Shown here: in pieces, positions 27,286 through 38,962 of the stretch
Numbering within the stretch: the stretch's first letter is position 1
Layout of the letters: each line of letters starts with the position of its first letter
Assembly: GCA_030248225.1 (NCBI GenBank)
Contig: JASANE010019548.1
Span: forward strand, 61,879 to 125,878
DNA from: Trileptium ribeirensis
Taxonomy: Eukaryota; Nematoda; Enoplea; Enoplida; Thoracostomopsidae
Direction of reading: 5' to 3'
Length of the DNA: 64,000 nt
Notes under the pieces: model-generated
What the model saw: only the letters and a program-made list of their open reading frames with translations
Told to the model about the DNA's origin: nothing
Database searches by the model: none
Translations under genes and position numbers: made by a program

Positions 27286-27350
27286 CTGAAACAAATCGGC
27301 CAAAAATAGTTTATTGCGTCAAAAATTTAATTTAACTATTCTTTGACAAT

Positions 27351-27584
27351 CAATACAGTATTCACCAGAAATGAGTGCTATTCGTTCGATATTAGCTCGG
27401 ATTTTTTCACAATGGTCGTTTGAAATAGCCTTAATTTGCTCCAAAGCGTTCAATTTTGCGCCAAAACTGTTGGAATTTTAGTACACTTTTTAAAAATTTG
27501 TTCCACCGTTGTACGAAGGCTAGATAAATTTTGACCAACCTTCCTTCGGAAGACAATACTCATTCTGGCACGTACTGTATATTG
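27351..27584. mobile_element. MITE copy A (CAGTA...CCAGAAATGAGT ends)
   Basis: The left end CAATACAGTATTCACCAGAA and the inverted right end CAATATACAGTACGTGCCAG match. The same family is at 56597-56807. It sits in the NUB1 intron between exons 10 and 11, and there is no ORF. Confidence 0.6.
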
Positions 27585-28659
27585 TTCAAGAAACTATAAG
27601 TGTCATAGCAAAGAATCGTCAAGTTGGCTAATGACTACAACGCGCTAAAAAACTGAAACCATTCCAAGGTATTCGAAAAATGGGCGGAACATCGGGGCCA
27701 GGGGGGGTGGCATGGTTATTCTTCAGGGAAATTCCAATGGGCGGTGTAATAAATTTTGCTTAAAAATACTAGTTATTTCTATACTTTCATGTAGTTTTAC
27801 TGGCGTGCATGTACTTTCAAGCAATAAAACGACGTTATAGCGTTAGAAATAGTGATAATTAATGTTTAAAATTTTTGATACAAAAACTTTTGAATTTGGA
27901 TGAACAAGGGGTTTTGCCGAGGAGTGTGAGGGGGGCGGACACTGGGCTCTATATTGGGGTGGTGGTCGCAATTGGTTCAAAACATGTGTCCCGTGACAAA
28001 TTTTGGCCTTCCCCGGTTCATTGCCTCTTGGCAAATTTGCTTGTTTCCAATCGGTCCAAAGTACATAAAATTTAATCAAAATGTGTACTAAAATTCCGTT
28101 ATGAAGCCAAAAATTTAGCAAATTTTATCAAAATTTAGTTCAAAATCACTATTTCTCTTCATCAAAAGCGTTTTGGCAGTGTTTCTGACACGATTTTTAA
28201 CCGGTTTCACCGGTTCGGAACCAAGGGACTCCCGGTTCATACCACCTGGCAGAATTTTCAGCTAATGGAGAACCATGGGGAATCAAACGAACATGCGGAA
28301 TTTTGAAAGTGAGGGTGCCAACCCCATCCCCACACTGTGGACAGACCAGCATTACATTGAAACCTGATCCACATAAATTTAAACATCTGAGTAAAAAGAA
28401 ACTAATGTTAATTAAATTCACAACAACAGCGTTTTGTGGAATGCTCGCTACAGAGCAGCATTTTGTGGAATGCCAATACAGAGCCAAACGATGATTCCAA
28501 AGCAAACAAAACTTTCACACGGGCACATGATCCGGCAAGGTGATTTTGACGTCAGCGAACGACTATTAGCTGAACAGTACTATTGTAAGGCACCAAAATT
28601 GTATTATTGGTGAGTGCTGTCAGATTAATGTAAACGCTTATTGCTGAATGTAAACTAAC

Positions 28660-28767
28660 CTGTTGTATAAACTGAAACGAACGCGCCGACTCTTGATTAT
28701 AGTAGTAATATATGCCTTTAAGCAGCCACAACCGAATGAACAAAGCTTTTTCAACTTCGGTACTTTT
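28660..28767 (-). CDS. NUB1: NUB1 exon 10
   Basis: 108 bases, phase 0 on both sides, acceptor TTTTTTAG, donor GTTAGT. It encodes 36 residues including EKALFIRLWLLKGIYYYYNQ, a close match to the helical segment of NUB1 that reads EKVLFLRLYLLQGIRNYHSG in human. Confidence 0.85.
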
Positions 28768-29743
28768 CTAAAAAACAGTTAATCTTTTTACATGAAAATG
28801 CACTAATTGTCCTAAGAAAATAACTCGCCAATCCTTAATTATCGATCCAAACGATTTGGTGAAAATGGAACAGAAGGTCATCAAAAGTCTCATCTTAAAA
28901 GGAAACGTCAAAATAGTGCTAATCTGGACAACAATGAAGGAACCTAGGGCATGGCGTATGGGGTATATAACGGAAATGCGGCTGATTGAATCGCATCTAG
29001 CAAAACTGAAAATTTGAGCCTTCTACGTCTTAATATAATAAAATATGTCAAAATTTGGCAACAATAATCCTCCAGCTACCAAAACCGGACATGCTATCCT
29101 TTTGCAATAGCGTCTCAAAAAGGTAACACTGAAACATCACAATTTAAGCATGATTGAATAAATTTATAATAAATTTTACGTTTCGCGGTAATTGAAAGAT
29201 TTGGCTGATGAATCGAAATCCCCTAGTAATAGATTGCAGCTCGCGAAATGACACATTCGTTTTATAGTAGCTCACATTGATTGTTTTTAAGATGAAAAAT
29301 CAATGGCAATATTCTTATCAATGGTTTCCATTTTTGCTTCGATTCCGGCGCGAAACGTTATACTACTCAGAATGTGGAACGTCCTATGGCGAGATTGCAA
29401 ATACAGTAACGGCAAGACATACGTGCAAAATAATCGATCCGAATTTCGACTAAACAAAATTTCGTTCGATTCCTATTAACAAAATTTTGATTTTACAGCA
29501 ATTACATAATTTTACTTTTTAGGAAATAAACATAAATCCTTAATCTGCTGAAATATAAGGCGACTGTCTGTGGGACAAGATGCAAAAATATTATCGCAAG
29601 TTTGCCATGTCGAAATTGGCTAACAAAAGTATTACACATGAAGGAAATGATTGTGCAGAAAACGGTTCGTCCTATAAAACAATACAACATAATGTAGTAG
29701 CAAGCTTATTCCAGGCGAAGCATTACGGACGACGATTGTTTAC

Positions 29744-29820
29744 CTTGAGCATGGCTAGACGTTCCAAATTTGGTCCGTAGCTTCGATTAAATCCCGCTTC
29801 ACATTTCTTCAATTTTTCAC
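29744..29820 (-). CDS. NUB1: NUB1 exon 9
   Basis: 77 bases, acceptor GTTCCAG, donor GTAAAC, phase 2 in and 0 out. It encodes EKLKKCEAGF and then YGPNLERLAMLK, matching the NUB1 stretch with YGENHQRLVHIKG. Confidence 0.85.
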
Positions 29821-29869
29821 CTGGAACATACACAAAATATACTAGTCGGTAGTGGAACTACATTTGTGA

Positions 29870-30290
29870 GCGAAGCTTGGGCTGTGGCATTACGAATGTA
29901 CTCAATTTTATGTTCTTGTAACTACATTGCATATGGCTTTATCATTGGTAAAAATATTATATTTGAATTCTTCGACCCAAAAAACCCTATAACGGTTTGA
30001 TCGAAACGACTCTATTTCAATAAATAACACAAATATTGCAAAATTTTCTATTTTAGCTGCATAAAATTAACTAATTAGCTAATTACTAATTAACCACTCA
30101 AAATTTTTTAATCCCAAATATCAGGTACACACTCTGACATGATAGGCTTTCAAACAAAAAACAGTTATTTAAAATCCGTTCAGCGGTTCTTGAGATCCGT
30201 CGGACCGAACGAACGGACGGACATCGACCTTTTTACTCCCAGACAGAAAATAAAAACGCTTCGCTCGGCTTCGCCGAGCTCCACTCAATA
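29870..30290 (+). repeat. repeat family R1, left arm of inverted pair
   Basis: About 420 bases nearly identical in inverted orientation to 31921-32330. It includes the blocks TTCTTCGACCCAAAAAACCC, a TTAGCTAATTAG core and the end CTTCGCTCGGCTTCGCCGAG...CTCAATA. It lies between NUB1 exons 8 and 9. Confidence 0.8.
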
Positions 30291-30499
30291 TCTAATTTTG
30301 TTTCTGCAGAGTAAACATCACGCCATCAGTTGGCACAGTTAGAAACGTGAAAATTACAGCAATATTGGAAAATCTCCCCGCTTTTGTAATCAAAAGTGAT
30401 GCTCACCTTGGCATGTATGATCTTTAGGGGTCGGACGTTATAACGTTAAAAAATAAGAACAGTTTAGAACGGTGGGTTATGGAGCGGCAGCCCCCCCCC

Positions 30500-30860
30500 C
30501 CGACTTATGCGCGACTAAACTTGAGGCGACCCCGACAACCGTCCTATTCTGCAATTCCCTATGTGGAATCCACATCCATTGTCACGGAACAAAAATAGAA
30601 TATTCGCTTCGGTTCATTCCTAGCGCAGTCATAGGGATTTGCATTCGGGTTATGGGAGTTCAGTAATATTTCATATAGCGATGAAATAGGATTCGACTCC
30701 CTTTGCGAACAAATTTAATGTAACTGCGAAGTTATAAACTGGCCCTTCGTGGAACCTAGCCCAAACATCGGTATCCTTGAATAATTGGAGGACCACACAC
30801 GACATATTTCTTACTGTTACTGAAAATAGGAATGACGCCGCTAACCATCTGCCAATATTG
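30500..30860. repeat. diverged MITE copy, partial
   Basis: 30508-30556 (TGCGCGACTAAACTTGAGGC, then GACCCCG...CCTATTCTG) is a diverged copy of the terminus of the MITE at 22272-22800. The other end is not clear. A run of C (30488-30500) precedes it. Confidence 0.45.
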
Positions 30861-31136
30861 CATGCTGAATCACTGATTTAACGATCATTAGCTTATTCGC
30901 GACAAAATAACGAAATAATACAAACAATTTGACAACGTTTTCCGCAAATACTAAATAACCTGAATTCTACAAAATGCGGACAAACGTAGCGCTGTAAAGC
31001 TACAGCACAAAAATATAAAATGACAGCACATTATTTAGGATATATAATAGGAAACAGGTTCTTAAACCAAGAATGAAACAATTTAATTTAAAAAGCAACG
31101 CATTAATAGGAATACAAAAAAGAGCGGATAACCTAC

Positions 31137-31246
31137 CGGAATCTGGCAAATTCGTGAGTGAACGAAGGCACAAGTAACACCATACAATATCAAGGCAAAC
31201 AAGGGCGTAATTGTCAACCGCATCCAGGATTTCGCTTCTGCAGCGA
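31137..31246 (-). CDS. NUB1: NUB1 exon 8
   Basis: 110 bases, acceptor TTTTTTAG, donor GTAGGT, phase 1 in and 1 out. It encodes [20 protein letters not shown], nearly identical to LLDTVDNYAVLQLDIVWCYF of vertebrate NUB1; this is the exon that identifies the gene. It lies in the loop between the two arms of an inverted repeat (29870-30290 and 31921-32330). Confidence 0.92.
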
Positions 31247-31920
31247 CTAAAAAAGATAGTAAATGACATGTAACTTTTATTGGCCGGAATGGTGCAATGG
31301 ATAGAAAAGCATACAGCAAATAATGCAACAAGGTTCTCTGCACGGTTTATTTTTTTGTTCGCATTTTTAACCAAGCTTTGCGTAATTTACGCCTTTTATT
31401 TTAGGACCGGGCAAACTTAGCAGCTTATATACGGACCGGATATATTCCGCAAAATATTCGACATGATTCCCAATGCACAACAGCATTTGCTACAATGACA
31501 ATGCATTAATAGCAACATAAACTGTTTGCCTTTCAAAAATCCGTTGAACGTATACGTTCTGGAATGGTAGAAACACTCACATGCTAATGTTAATGCATAT
31601 TTTATATGTACGCATAAGTATTTTTGAGTTCCTTTTTATGATAAAAATTACGCTTTTTTGGTATACCGTTACGCATTTTTAAAAAATCAGATTTGTGTAA
31701 TTTTCGCTATTCGGAAATTGAAAAAAATCTCTGGTTCTCTGATAGATGAAGGACTTACACTCTCGGGCTTAAACATTTTTAAATGTTATTTTTTTAAACA
31801 TGCAGTTCTAGTGCACCATTTTCCAAATTTTTGAACAAACTGTTAAAAATTAGTTCGAAATTGCAGTGCAGGATAAAGCACAGTATTGAAAAAACCGGTA
31901 CCAAGCAGGTTACAAAAATA

Positions 31921-32330
31921 TTTATTGAGCGGAGCTCGGCAAAGCCGAGCGAAGCATTTTTATTTTCTGTCTGTGAGTAAAAAGGTCGATGTCCGTCCGT
32001 TCGTTCGTTCGGTCCGACGTATCTCAAGAACCACTAAACCGATTTTAAAAAAACTTTTTTTTGTTTGAAAGCCTATCATGTCAGAGTGTGCACCTGATAA
32101 TTCGGATTAAAAAATTTTGAGTGGTTAATTAGTAATTAGCTAATTAGTTAATTTTATGCAGCTAAAATAGAGAATTTTTCAATATTTGTGTTATTTATTG
32201 AAATAGAATCGTTTCGATCAAACCATTATAGGGTTTTTTGGGTCGAAGAATTCAAATATAATATTTTTAATGTAGTTACAAGAACATAAAATTGAGTACA
32301 TTCGCAATGCCACAGCCCAAGCTCCGCTCA
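31921..32330 (-). repeat. repeat family R1, right arm of inverted pair
   Basis: Reverse-complement partner of 29870-30290; the ends and the TTAGCTAATTAGTTAATT core match. It lies between NUB1 exons 7 and 8. Confidence 0.8.
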
Positions 32331-32999
32331 CAAATGTAGTTCCACTACCGACTAGTGTTAATCCAAAGATACTGATTTATCACTGCCAAAGTATAATATA
32401 AAACGAAACCGGGATGAAGAGAATTTTATATAATCAAACATGTTAAAAGCAAAAATCGATTTATAACACTCAATTATAGCTACAGAGGTTGTTACCCCCG
32501 CTTAATATTCCAACATTGTCCACGACTATGAGAGTACTGAACAATAAAAATGCTTAGAACAAGGTATAAGGTTAAGTTAAGACTATAACTATTCTGACTT
32601 ACAAAGGTTTGCTTATTACTAACTGTTCATTAGTAATAAGCAAATGCGAAATTTAATAGCTTGAATATGCTGACCCATCAACTATATACAGGCTTCGGCA
32701 GAAATGACTATCACCCTTCCAGTGAGCAGCGGTCATTTATGGTACTGTATTTAGTTTTAGCAAGAGTGAATGATACTTCGCTAAGACTATCACACAAATC
32801 ATTGTATTTACCCATAAGAAAAGTCCATTCTCTATGCTATGGATAATCCGTACATAATCAGACAAAACCAAAACGTACTACATTATAGAAACCGAGTTGG
32901 TCGACCAGAAATGTCTTGAAACCCCAAGAAAGGGTATAATATAACCAAGTTGGACTCTACACAGCAAAACCATCGCACTTGATTACCTGATAGGCAGTC

Positions 33000-33560
33000 A
33001 TTGTAAAGTAAAAACAAGCAACACCCCGGCGAAATTTGAAAAATCGCAACTCTGGTAAAGGTCGATCAACCATATTCGGGCCCATATCGGCCCCGGAAGT
33101 AGTCACAAAAAAAGTTGTAGTCAACAAAAATGCACAGCACCCGCCAAAAATGACTGTCGCTCGCGACTCGCTCGAAATAAATTTGTTCTAAAAATAGAAT
33201 CTGCTATTATTTAAATAGTTTCGAAATCACGAGCGAGCCAATCGTTAGCCGCTCGATCGAAATGCGACAGTCATTTTGCGAGTACTGAAGATCTTGATGA
33301 GCTCATTTTTATATGCGAAGCCTGTATCGCGAGATATTGGCTGCGAAACACTGGTACCAGTATGGCCAGATTTTTCAAAGAACTCTTAATAATCTATTCT
33401 ATTCATTATGACTCGGGATAGGGTCGGAGATGTTCACGTGCAACTAAAGAACGCACTCCCACCACTTTTGTTATTGAATAAACAAATTTGCCGAAATCCA
33501 TCCATCCGAAAATGAGTTATGAACGAGAGAAACAGAAAACAGCCCTAAAAAAACCTACTG
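33000..33560. repeat. repeat family B copy
   Basis: Shares GAAATTTGAAAAATCG, GCGAAGCCTGT.TCGCGAGATAT and ATCCGAAAATGAGTTATGA-type blocks with copies at 36280-36660, 37960-38360 and 43370-43740. It is interrupted by a small foldback (33145-33279). Confidence 0.6.
33145..33279. mobile_element. 135-bp foldback element
   Basis: CAAAAATGACTGTCGC at the left pairs with GCGACAGTCATTTTGC at the right. It is inserted in a family B repeat, with no coding capacity. Confidence 0.6.
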
Positions 33561-33600
33561 TAATATTAATGTTTGATACATGTCAAAAAATACAACTTAC

Positions 33601-33707
33601 CTAAATTCCGCTTCGGCTTCTAGCAAAAATAGCAAAGCCCGAGCATAGTCTTTCTGTTTTAGTCTAGAACGACCTTTTTCGTGTAGAGCAAGAGCGACGG
33701 CAAGTGC
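33601..33707 (-). CDS. NUB1: NUB1 exon 7
   Basis: 107 bases, acceptor TTGCTAG, donor GTAAGT, phase 0 in and 2 out. It encodes ALAVALALHEKGRSRLKQKD, then YARALLFLLEAEAEF, matching the NUB1 segment with [26 protein letters not shown]. Confidence 0.9.
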
Positions 33708-35133
33708 CTAGCAAGTTATCAAAAGACAACTATAGTAATTACGACTTATCATGAAAGCGAGATAAGCGAAATTATTTAAGAATATTGTGCTATTCTCCAG
33801 AACTTTATGTTTTTTAATGGTTTTTCTAAACAGCTAAAACACCTAACAACTACACAATACTTGTGCGGAACAAGATTTCTTAAGACGCAACCAAAGGCAT
33901 CGCCGAAAACAGAAAATTTCATTATTTCTTCAATATGACAATAAAAACGAAAAAGTGGAAAGAAACTTGTTTTATATTTGATTTTATCATCACATATCCA
34001 CTGACAAATCCATGAGATGCGGAAGTGTGACACAAATATCTGTTTTATCCCTAAAATACAACGCTATAGTCGCTTCGCACAAGTTAGATAATCGAAGAAG
34101 CCATCAAAATATTAGAAAATAGCGCAACGCATACTGACCGGTCCACATTGGGGATGGCGGAACCCCTCCTGCTGCTTTCCAAATCCACCCATGTTCGTGA
34201 GATTTTCCTCCACATGTTCGCCACATCCCGCTCTGCCGAAACCCCATGTTCAGCTAAATCCAAAAATTTTTCATGCCAACAAATTTATGTGTTTTCATTG
34301 CAAGATGTTTTTTAAACATTAATTACCAAAATGCTAAAATGTCGTCTTATAGCCTGTAAATACAAGCAAGACAGGAAAGCTACAGGAATATAAAAGTATT
34401 TAGTATTTTTAACGAAAATACTAAATTTTTAAATTTCATCCGAGAATGAATATCCCCCACTTCGAACACATAACGTTTGAATATGCTGGTAGGAAAATAT
34501 TTTGTAGCGGCGCTGCAGAGCTAACCACCGGCCCTATATCACCAATTCCTTTAAAAATCTTCCGATTGAAAAGATATAGCGAGTTAGACAATTTATTATG
34601 AGGCAATATATAAGTTAGACATTTGATTATCCGCTCCGATGGTATTGTGCCTTCGCGCCAGAGAAGTCCGGCTTCAGACACACTGCCATTGCTAATCCTG
34701 ACCCATCGATCACCTACAGCTAGCCCCAGGCAACGTCAATACATGTTTTAAACATAGTTTCTTGGCTAATAACCTTGTTTGTTACCATACAATTTCTCGA
34801 GAAGATCTACAGCTACCGCACCGATAATAACATGCGAATGTGTTTTCAGAATTTGGTAATATTGATGTGGCGTGGAGCTGACAAACTAGCTCTTCAAATC
34901 GGGTGACTAAAAATTTTCGATTTCCGTTGGCTCAAAATTGGTACCTTTAAGTTCATGTCTCCTGGCAAATTTTTGCTTCTCCTGCCCGGCAAAAACTCCT
35001 ACCATTTATATACCACGATGCGGGTACCAGTGTTTCGCAGCCCACATCTCGTGGCATGGCATTCGCAACTTGCCTCATTTGCACATTAGAAATGCTTATA
35101 ACCATAGCGGCGGCAAGTCATGAGTATGAAAAG

Positions 35134-35198
35134 TTTTTCCCTCTCCGCATCAGACGACGCCTCTATAACAATGTCACGGATACTGTTACACTGAACCT
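35134..35198 (-). CDS. NUB1: NUB1 exon 6 (3' border irregular)
   Basis: The acceptor TTCACAG and entry phase 2 fit exon 5. The encoded EVQCNSIRDIVIEASSDAER leads to the next exon as expected from the NUB1 order SIRIPPSERK-AL. To keep phase 0 into exon 7 the exon must end near 35134, but no GT donor is there (the intron would begin CTTTTC, or GAAAAA if six bases shorter). Either a non-canonical donor is used, the exon boundary differs, or the site is mutated. Confidence 0.5.
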
Positions 35199-35659
35199 CT
35201 GTGAATGTGCTATCTGATTCCTTGTCGTATATGATGTGCACCAGTGAGAGCACATGCAGCCACTGTACCACATGATGGTCGTTCAGACTTATTCATCTTA
35301 GCCGCCGCTTCATGAGTATCACTTGTTGGCAAACACCTAGATCGTTTATTTACCTGTCTGCGCTCGCTTGTCCAACATTAGACTGAAGCAGATCAGCTCG
35401 CTTATTAAGTACACTGTCATAAGTGACCCCAAAGTTTGTAGGGTCTTGCTGGTCATACATGCCGCTTCGCCTTGTAGCCACCGGCAAATTGCCAGTTGGC
35501 TATCCGCAGTTGGTACCATTTACCATTTCTATAGCAGTAACCATCCCGTGTAATGATTCCAACCCCATGTAATCGTTTAGCTATGATAATATTTCTATAT
35601 GGATTCGGTATTGAAACTACCAACCTGTTTTTCCGTTGTAGGCAGCTGCATGCTGTTAC

Positions 35660-35704
35660 CTTGCTGATCAGTAATGTCCAATGCATAGTTGTCATGCAAT
35701 GAGT
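35660..35704 (-). CDS. NUB1: NUB1 exon 5 (45-base exon)
   Basis: Acceptor TTTTTCAG, donor GTAACA, phase 2 in and 1 out. It encodes DSLHDNYALDITDQQ, matching DPEMTPYLDIANQTG of vertebrate NUB1. Confidence 0.8.
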
Positions 35705-35744
35705 CTGAAAAAATACAATGTTATCAGCCTACAGGAATTAGTAA

Positions 35745-36730
35745 CACGCAAGCGAAGATGAAACGGAGCCAGCGTGGTTTCATGAAGTGATAATTTTGTG
35801 AAATCACCTTGGAACAGGTTTTGTGTTTGATGTATATAATACACTAATCTAAAACCTCTGTAACCGTGAACCCATTGAAAATCCTAAAACCTCGTCGGCC
35901 CTAAGCCCATCGAAAACAACTGAAAACCCACGAAGTATTCGCGCTAGTCCCAAGATAATAAACAATCGTATTCAACGTACCGAAAAAACTATATAGCCAA
36001 ATCTTGATACCCTGCAAGTAATAAATAGTAAGATAATAAACCATCATATTCAGCGTACAAGCCTATATATACATACGCCAATCTTGATACCCTGCAAGTA
36101 ATAAATAATCTAATAAAATGAAAACTCACTTAGATATCGGATTCGTCGAATATAAAACCCTTGATACCTATGAAAACGAATACTATTATTCAACTCGTAC
36201 TCTGGTTAACAAAACCATCGTGTTCAACGTGCTTAATAACCTAATATACATTCGTTGTAAGGTAAAACATACAACAGCATGTCGAAATTTGAAAAATCGT
36301 TATTTCTTGCAAAGGGTCGACGCACCATATTCGAGCTCACAGTGGAACAGGGAGTGTTCACAAAAGTTGTAGTTCTCGATGAGCTGATTCTGATAATGGT
36401 CTCTTTTTTTCAGCATATGAAGCTGAAAGCATGTGAAGCTAGATATGGGCTGCCACATTGTGGTACCCTTCTGGCGAAATTTGACAAAGAACCCAAAAGA
36501 ACTGTTTTTGCCACTTTGACCCTGAATATGTGTCGCAGCTTTTAGCGTTCAACTAATGGCACATCCTCATCATTTTTGCTACCGAACAATAAAATTTTCA
36601 AACTCCATCCACCCGACGATGAGTTATGAATGAAAGAAGCAGACAAAAAAGAGAAACTTTAACTATTTTCCACCTACCGCCCTCAGTGGAAGCTACATTC
36701 GCTCCGTTTCAATAACATTCCAGCCAAAAA
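35745..36730. repeat. composite repeat A-B copy
   Basis: The A part has TGAACCCATTGAAAA-type and CCTCGTCGGCCCTAAGCCCA-type blocks; the B part has TTTGAAAAATCG, then AAAGGGTCGACGCACCATAT; the end is CGCTCCGTTTCAATAA. The same A-B order and termini recur at 42770-43755; an A-only copy is at 52440-52930. No ORF of note. It lies in the intron between exons 4 and 5. Confidence 0.65.
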
Positions 36731-36889
36731 ACTGAAAATCCCAGCCGTGGGTATCCTACTAGTAACTGGAGACACAAATGATATCCTAATAATTTGTCAT
36801 TTCCATGCGTAAGCTGCTCCATTTATCGACTCCGGAGGTACGGAAGGATGAGCGGCCACTCCCGCATTCAAACACGTCACCTCGCAAGC

Positions 36890-37160
36890 GACACAGAGAC
36901 GTATCAACTAGAATTTCTCAATCGAGAGTGAAACGGAGCGACCGTGGTTTCATTAAGCGGTCATTTTATATAAACACTTGTAACAAGCATTCTGTTTCAT
37001 GTATATAATAACTTCTGTAACCCTGAACCCATTGAATACCTTAAAACCTCGTCGACCCTAAACCCATCGAAAACAACTGATAAAGCAGTAATCACAATAG
37101 CGGTAGCCTATAGATAGCCAAACCACCGTATCCAGCGTACCGAAAAACATATACAAACTA
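36890..37160. repeat. repeat A, partial copy
   Basis: GTGAAACGGAGCGACCGTGG opens the copy and CCTGAACCCATTGAATACCT follows, as in the other A copies. The copy breaks off before the B part. Confidence 0.55.
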
Positions 37161-37289
37161 GTAACTCTACCGAGATTGCAGAACGTAGTGAAGCATAGGT
37201 ACACCTACGCCTACGCCTGTTGCGTGCACATCAAATGAGCTCTGGATAGCATTCGTCGATATGCTATACGTGGATATCACACAATACCA

Positions 37290-37940
37290 GCACAAGTTAC
37301 AGCAAAACTAACACCGGCAATGAGTTTCCCACGCCCCAAAACCCCCAGATGCAACTTATCAGCCGCCCAGGACGTTTGAACAAATTTTTGAATTTTGGGT
37401 CGGGGAACCATTAGGGCACCATGTCTCAAACACCATAATTCTAGAACCAGAGCCTTAATCGAAAAACAAAAAGGGAGATCGGTAGTTATCATTTTACTAT
37501 AAAATACAACCATCCAGAGATAAAAATAACCTTGCTTTCGTGAAGGGTACTAAAAACCCTCGTTTTGACCTCTGACCCCGAACCATGGGGCGTCATGCCC
37601 CGTATCCATGGGTCAAAGAGCAAAACCAATACCGGCAATGAGTTTCCCATGCCCGAAAACCCCAAGTGAAACTTATCAGCCGCCCAAGACGTCAGAACAA
37701 ATTTTCAAATTTTGAGTCGAGGAACCATTGGGGCGCCATACCCCCGTACCTCAAACCGCATAAATCCAGAACCGGAGCCTTAATCGAAAAATAAAAAAGA
37801 GAGATCGGTATTTATCATTTTACTATAAAATACAACAATCCAGAGATAAAAATAACCTTGCTTTCGCGAAGGGTACTAACAACCCTGATTTTGACCTCTG
37901 ACCCCGAACCATGGGGCGTCATGCCCCGTACCCAATAGAC
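37290..37940. repeat. two tandem ~318-bp satellite monomers
   Basis: Units begin near 37303 and 37621 (ACACCGGCAATGAGTTTCCC and ATACCGGCAATGAGTTTCCC) and share long blocks such as GGAGATCGGTAGTTATCATT and ACCTCTGACCCCGAACCATG. Fragments recur at 26630-26885. The array is followed by a family B repeat (37960-38360). Confidence 0.8.
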
Positions 37941-38797
37941 ACTCATTGTAAGGCGAAACTCGGAATAGAATACCGAAATTTGCAAAAACGATATTTCTGG
38001 GAAAGGGTTGCCGAACCATACTATGACTCATGGGATCATAATGTACCATAGAGTAATCCTACGAAAAGTGTAGCTGAACACAGTACTACATTTCGGTGAT
38101 CAGATTTTGCCTCCGTCTTTCTCTATCTCGTCTCGTGTCCGTTTTTCGACGCGAAGCCTGTGTCGCGAGATATGTATGGGCTGGGAAAACGCATGATAAA
38201 ATTAAGCAAGAAACCGGAAAAACGTAAAACGTGTTTTTTTGCAATTTTGCCCAGTAATATTATTCAGTGTCGTTCGCGCTCATCTAAACCACATATCGTC
38301 GAAATTTCTGCTATCGAATGAAAAAATTATTGAAATCTATCCACCCGAACATGAGGAATGAGTGACAACGGCAAGCAAATCATTAATTTTCACGTTTTTA
38401 TCTTAGCACCCCCGCTCACTTATGATCCACGCTTATACGAATGCACCTGTTACATAAGTAAAGTGGGTTTTCCATGTAATGTCAAAATGTCAAAAATCTG
38501 CAAACATCTTTTACGACTTTGACTATAATACAGCTCGTTTGGTCGAAAGTATTGACATTGTACAAGCTCTTATTTTTGTCGTATTTGTTGAAAAATCAGT
38601 CCGTTTCGAAAATTCTGAAATATGAAAATCGGTGCAATTTTTTTGGACTCCGTCAATCTGATAAATCAAAAAATATGAATTTGGAGTATAAGACACGATG
38701 TTAGTCCTATGCAGCGAATATTGATAACGAAATTATTTTATAAACTATGTACCATCACCCTCTCACACCCACAAAAACACAAAGTATGAAATTTTAC

Positions 38798-38918
38798 CCC
38801 TGTCAGAAAGCTTTTGAGCAATCGCTTTTGTCTCGTCAATTTCAAGACTCGTCGCACGATTCACTGCAGCTTCTCTCTCACCGGCACTTATTTTAATGCA
38901 CAACACTTCAGTGTTATC
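38798..38918 (-). CDS. NUB1: NUB1 exon 4
   Basis: 121 bases, acceptor TTATTTAG, donor GTAAAA, phase 0 in and 1 out. It encodes DNTEVLCIKI (last strand of the ubiquitin-like domain) followed by a charged helix rich in Glu/Ala/Lys, as in NUB1 after its UBL. Confidence 0.82.
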
Positions 38919-38962
38919 CTAAATAAGAAGAATGACTAGCAAACATAATCAATTATAAAAAG

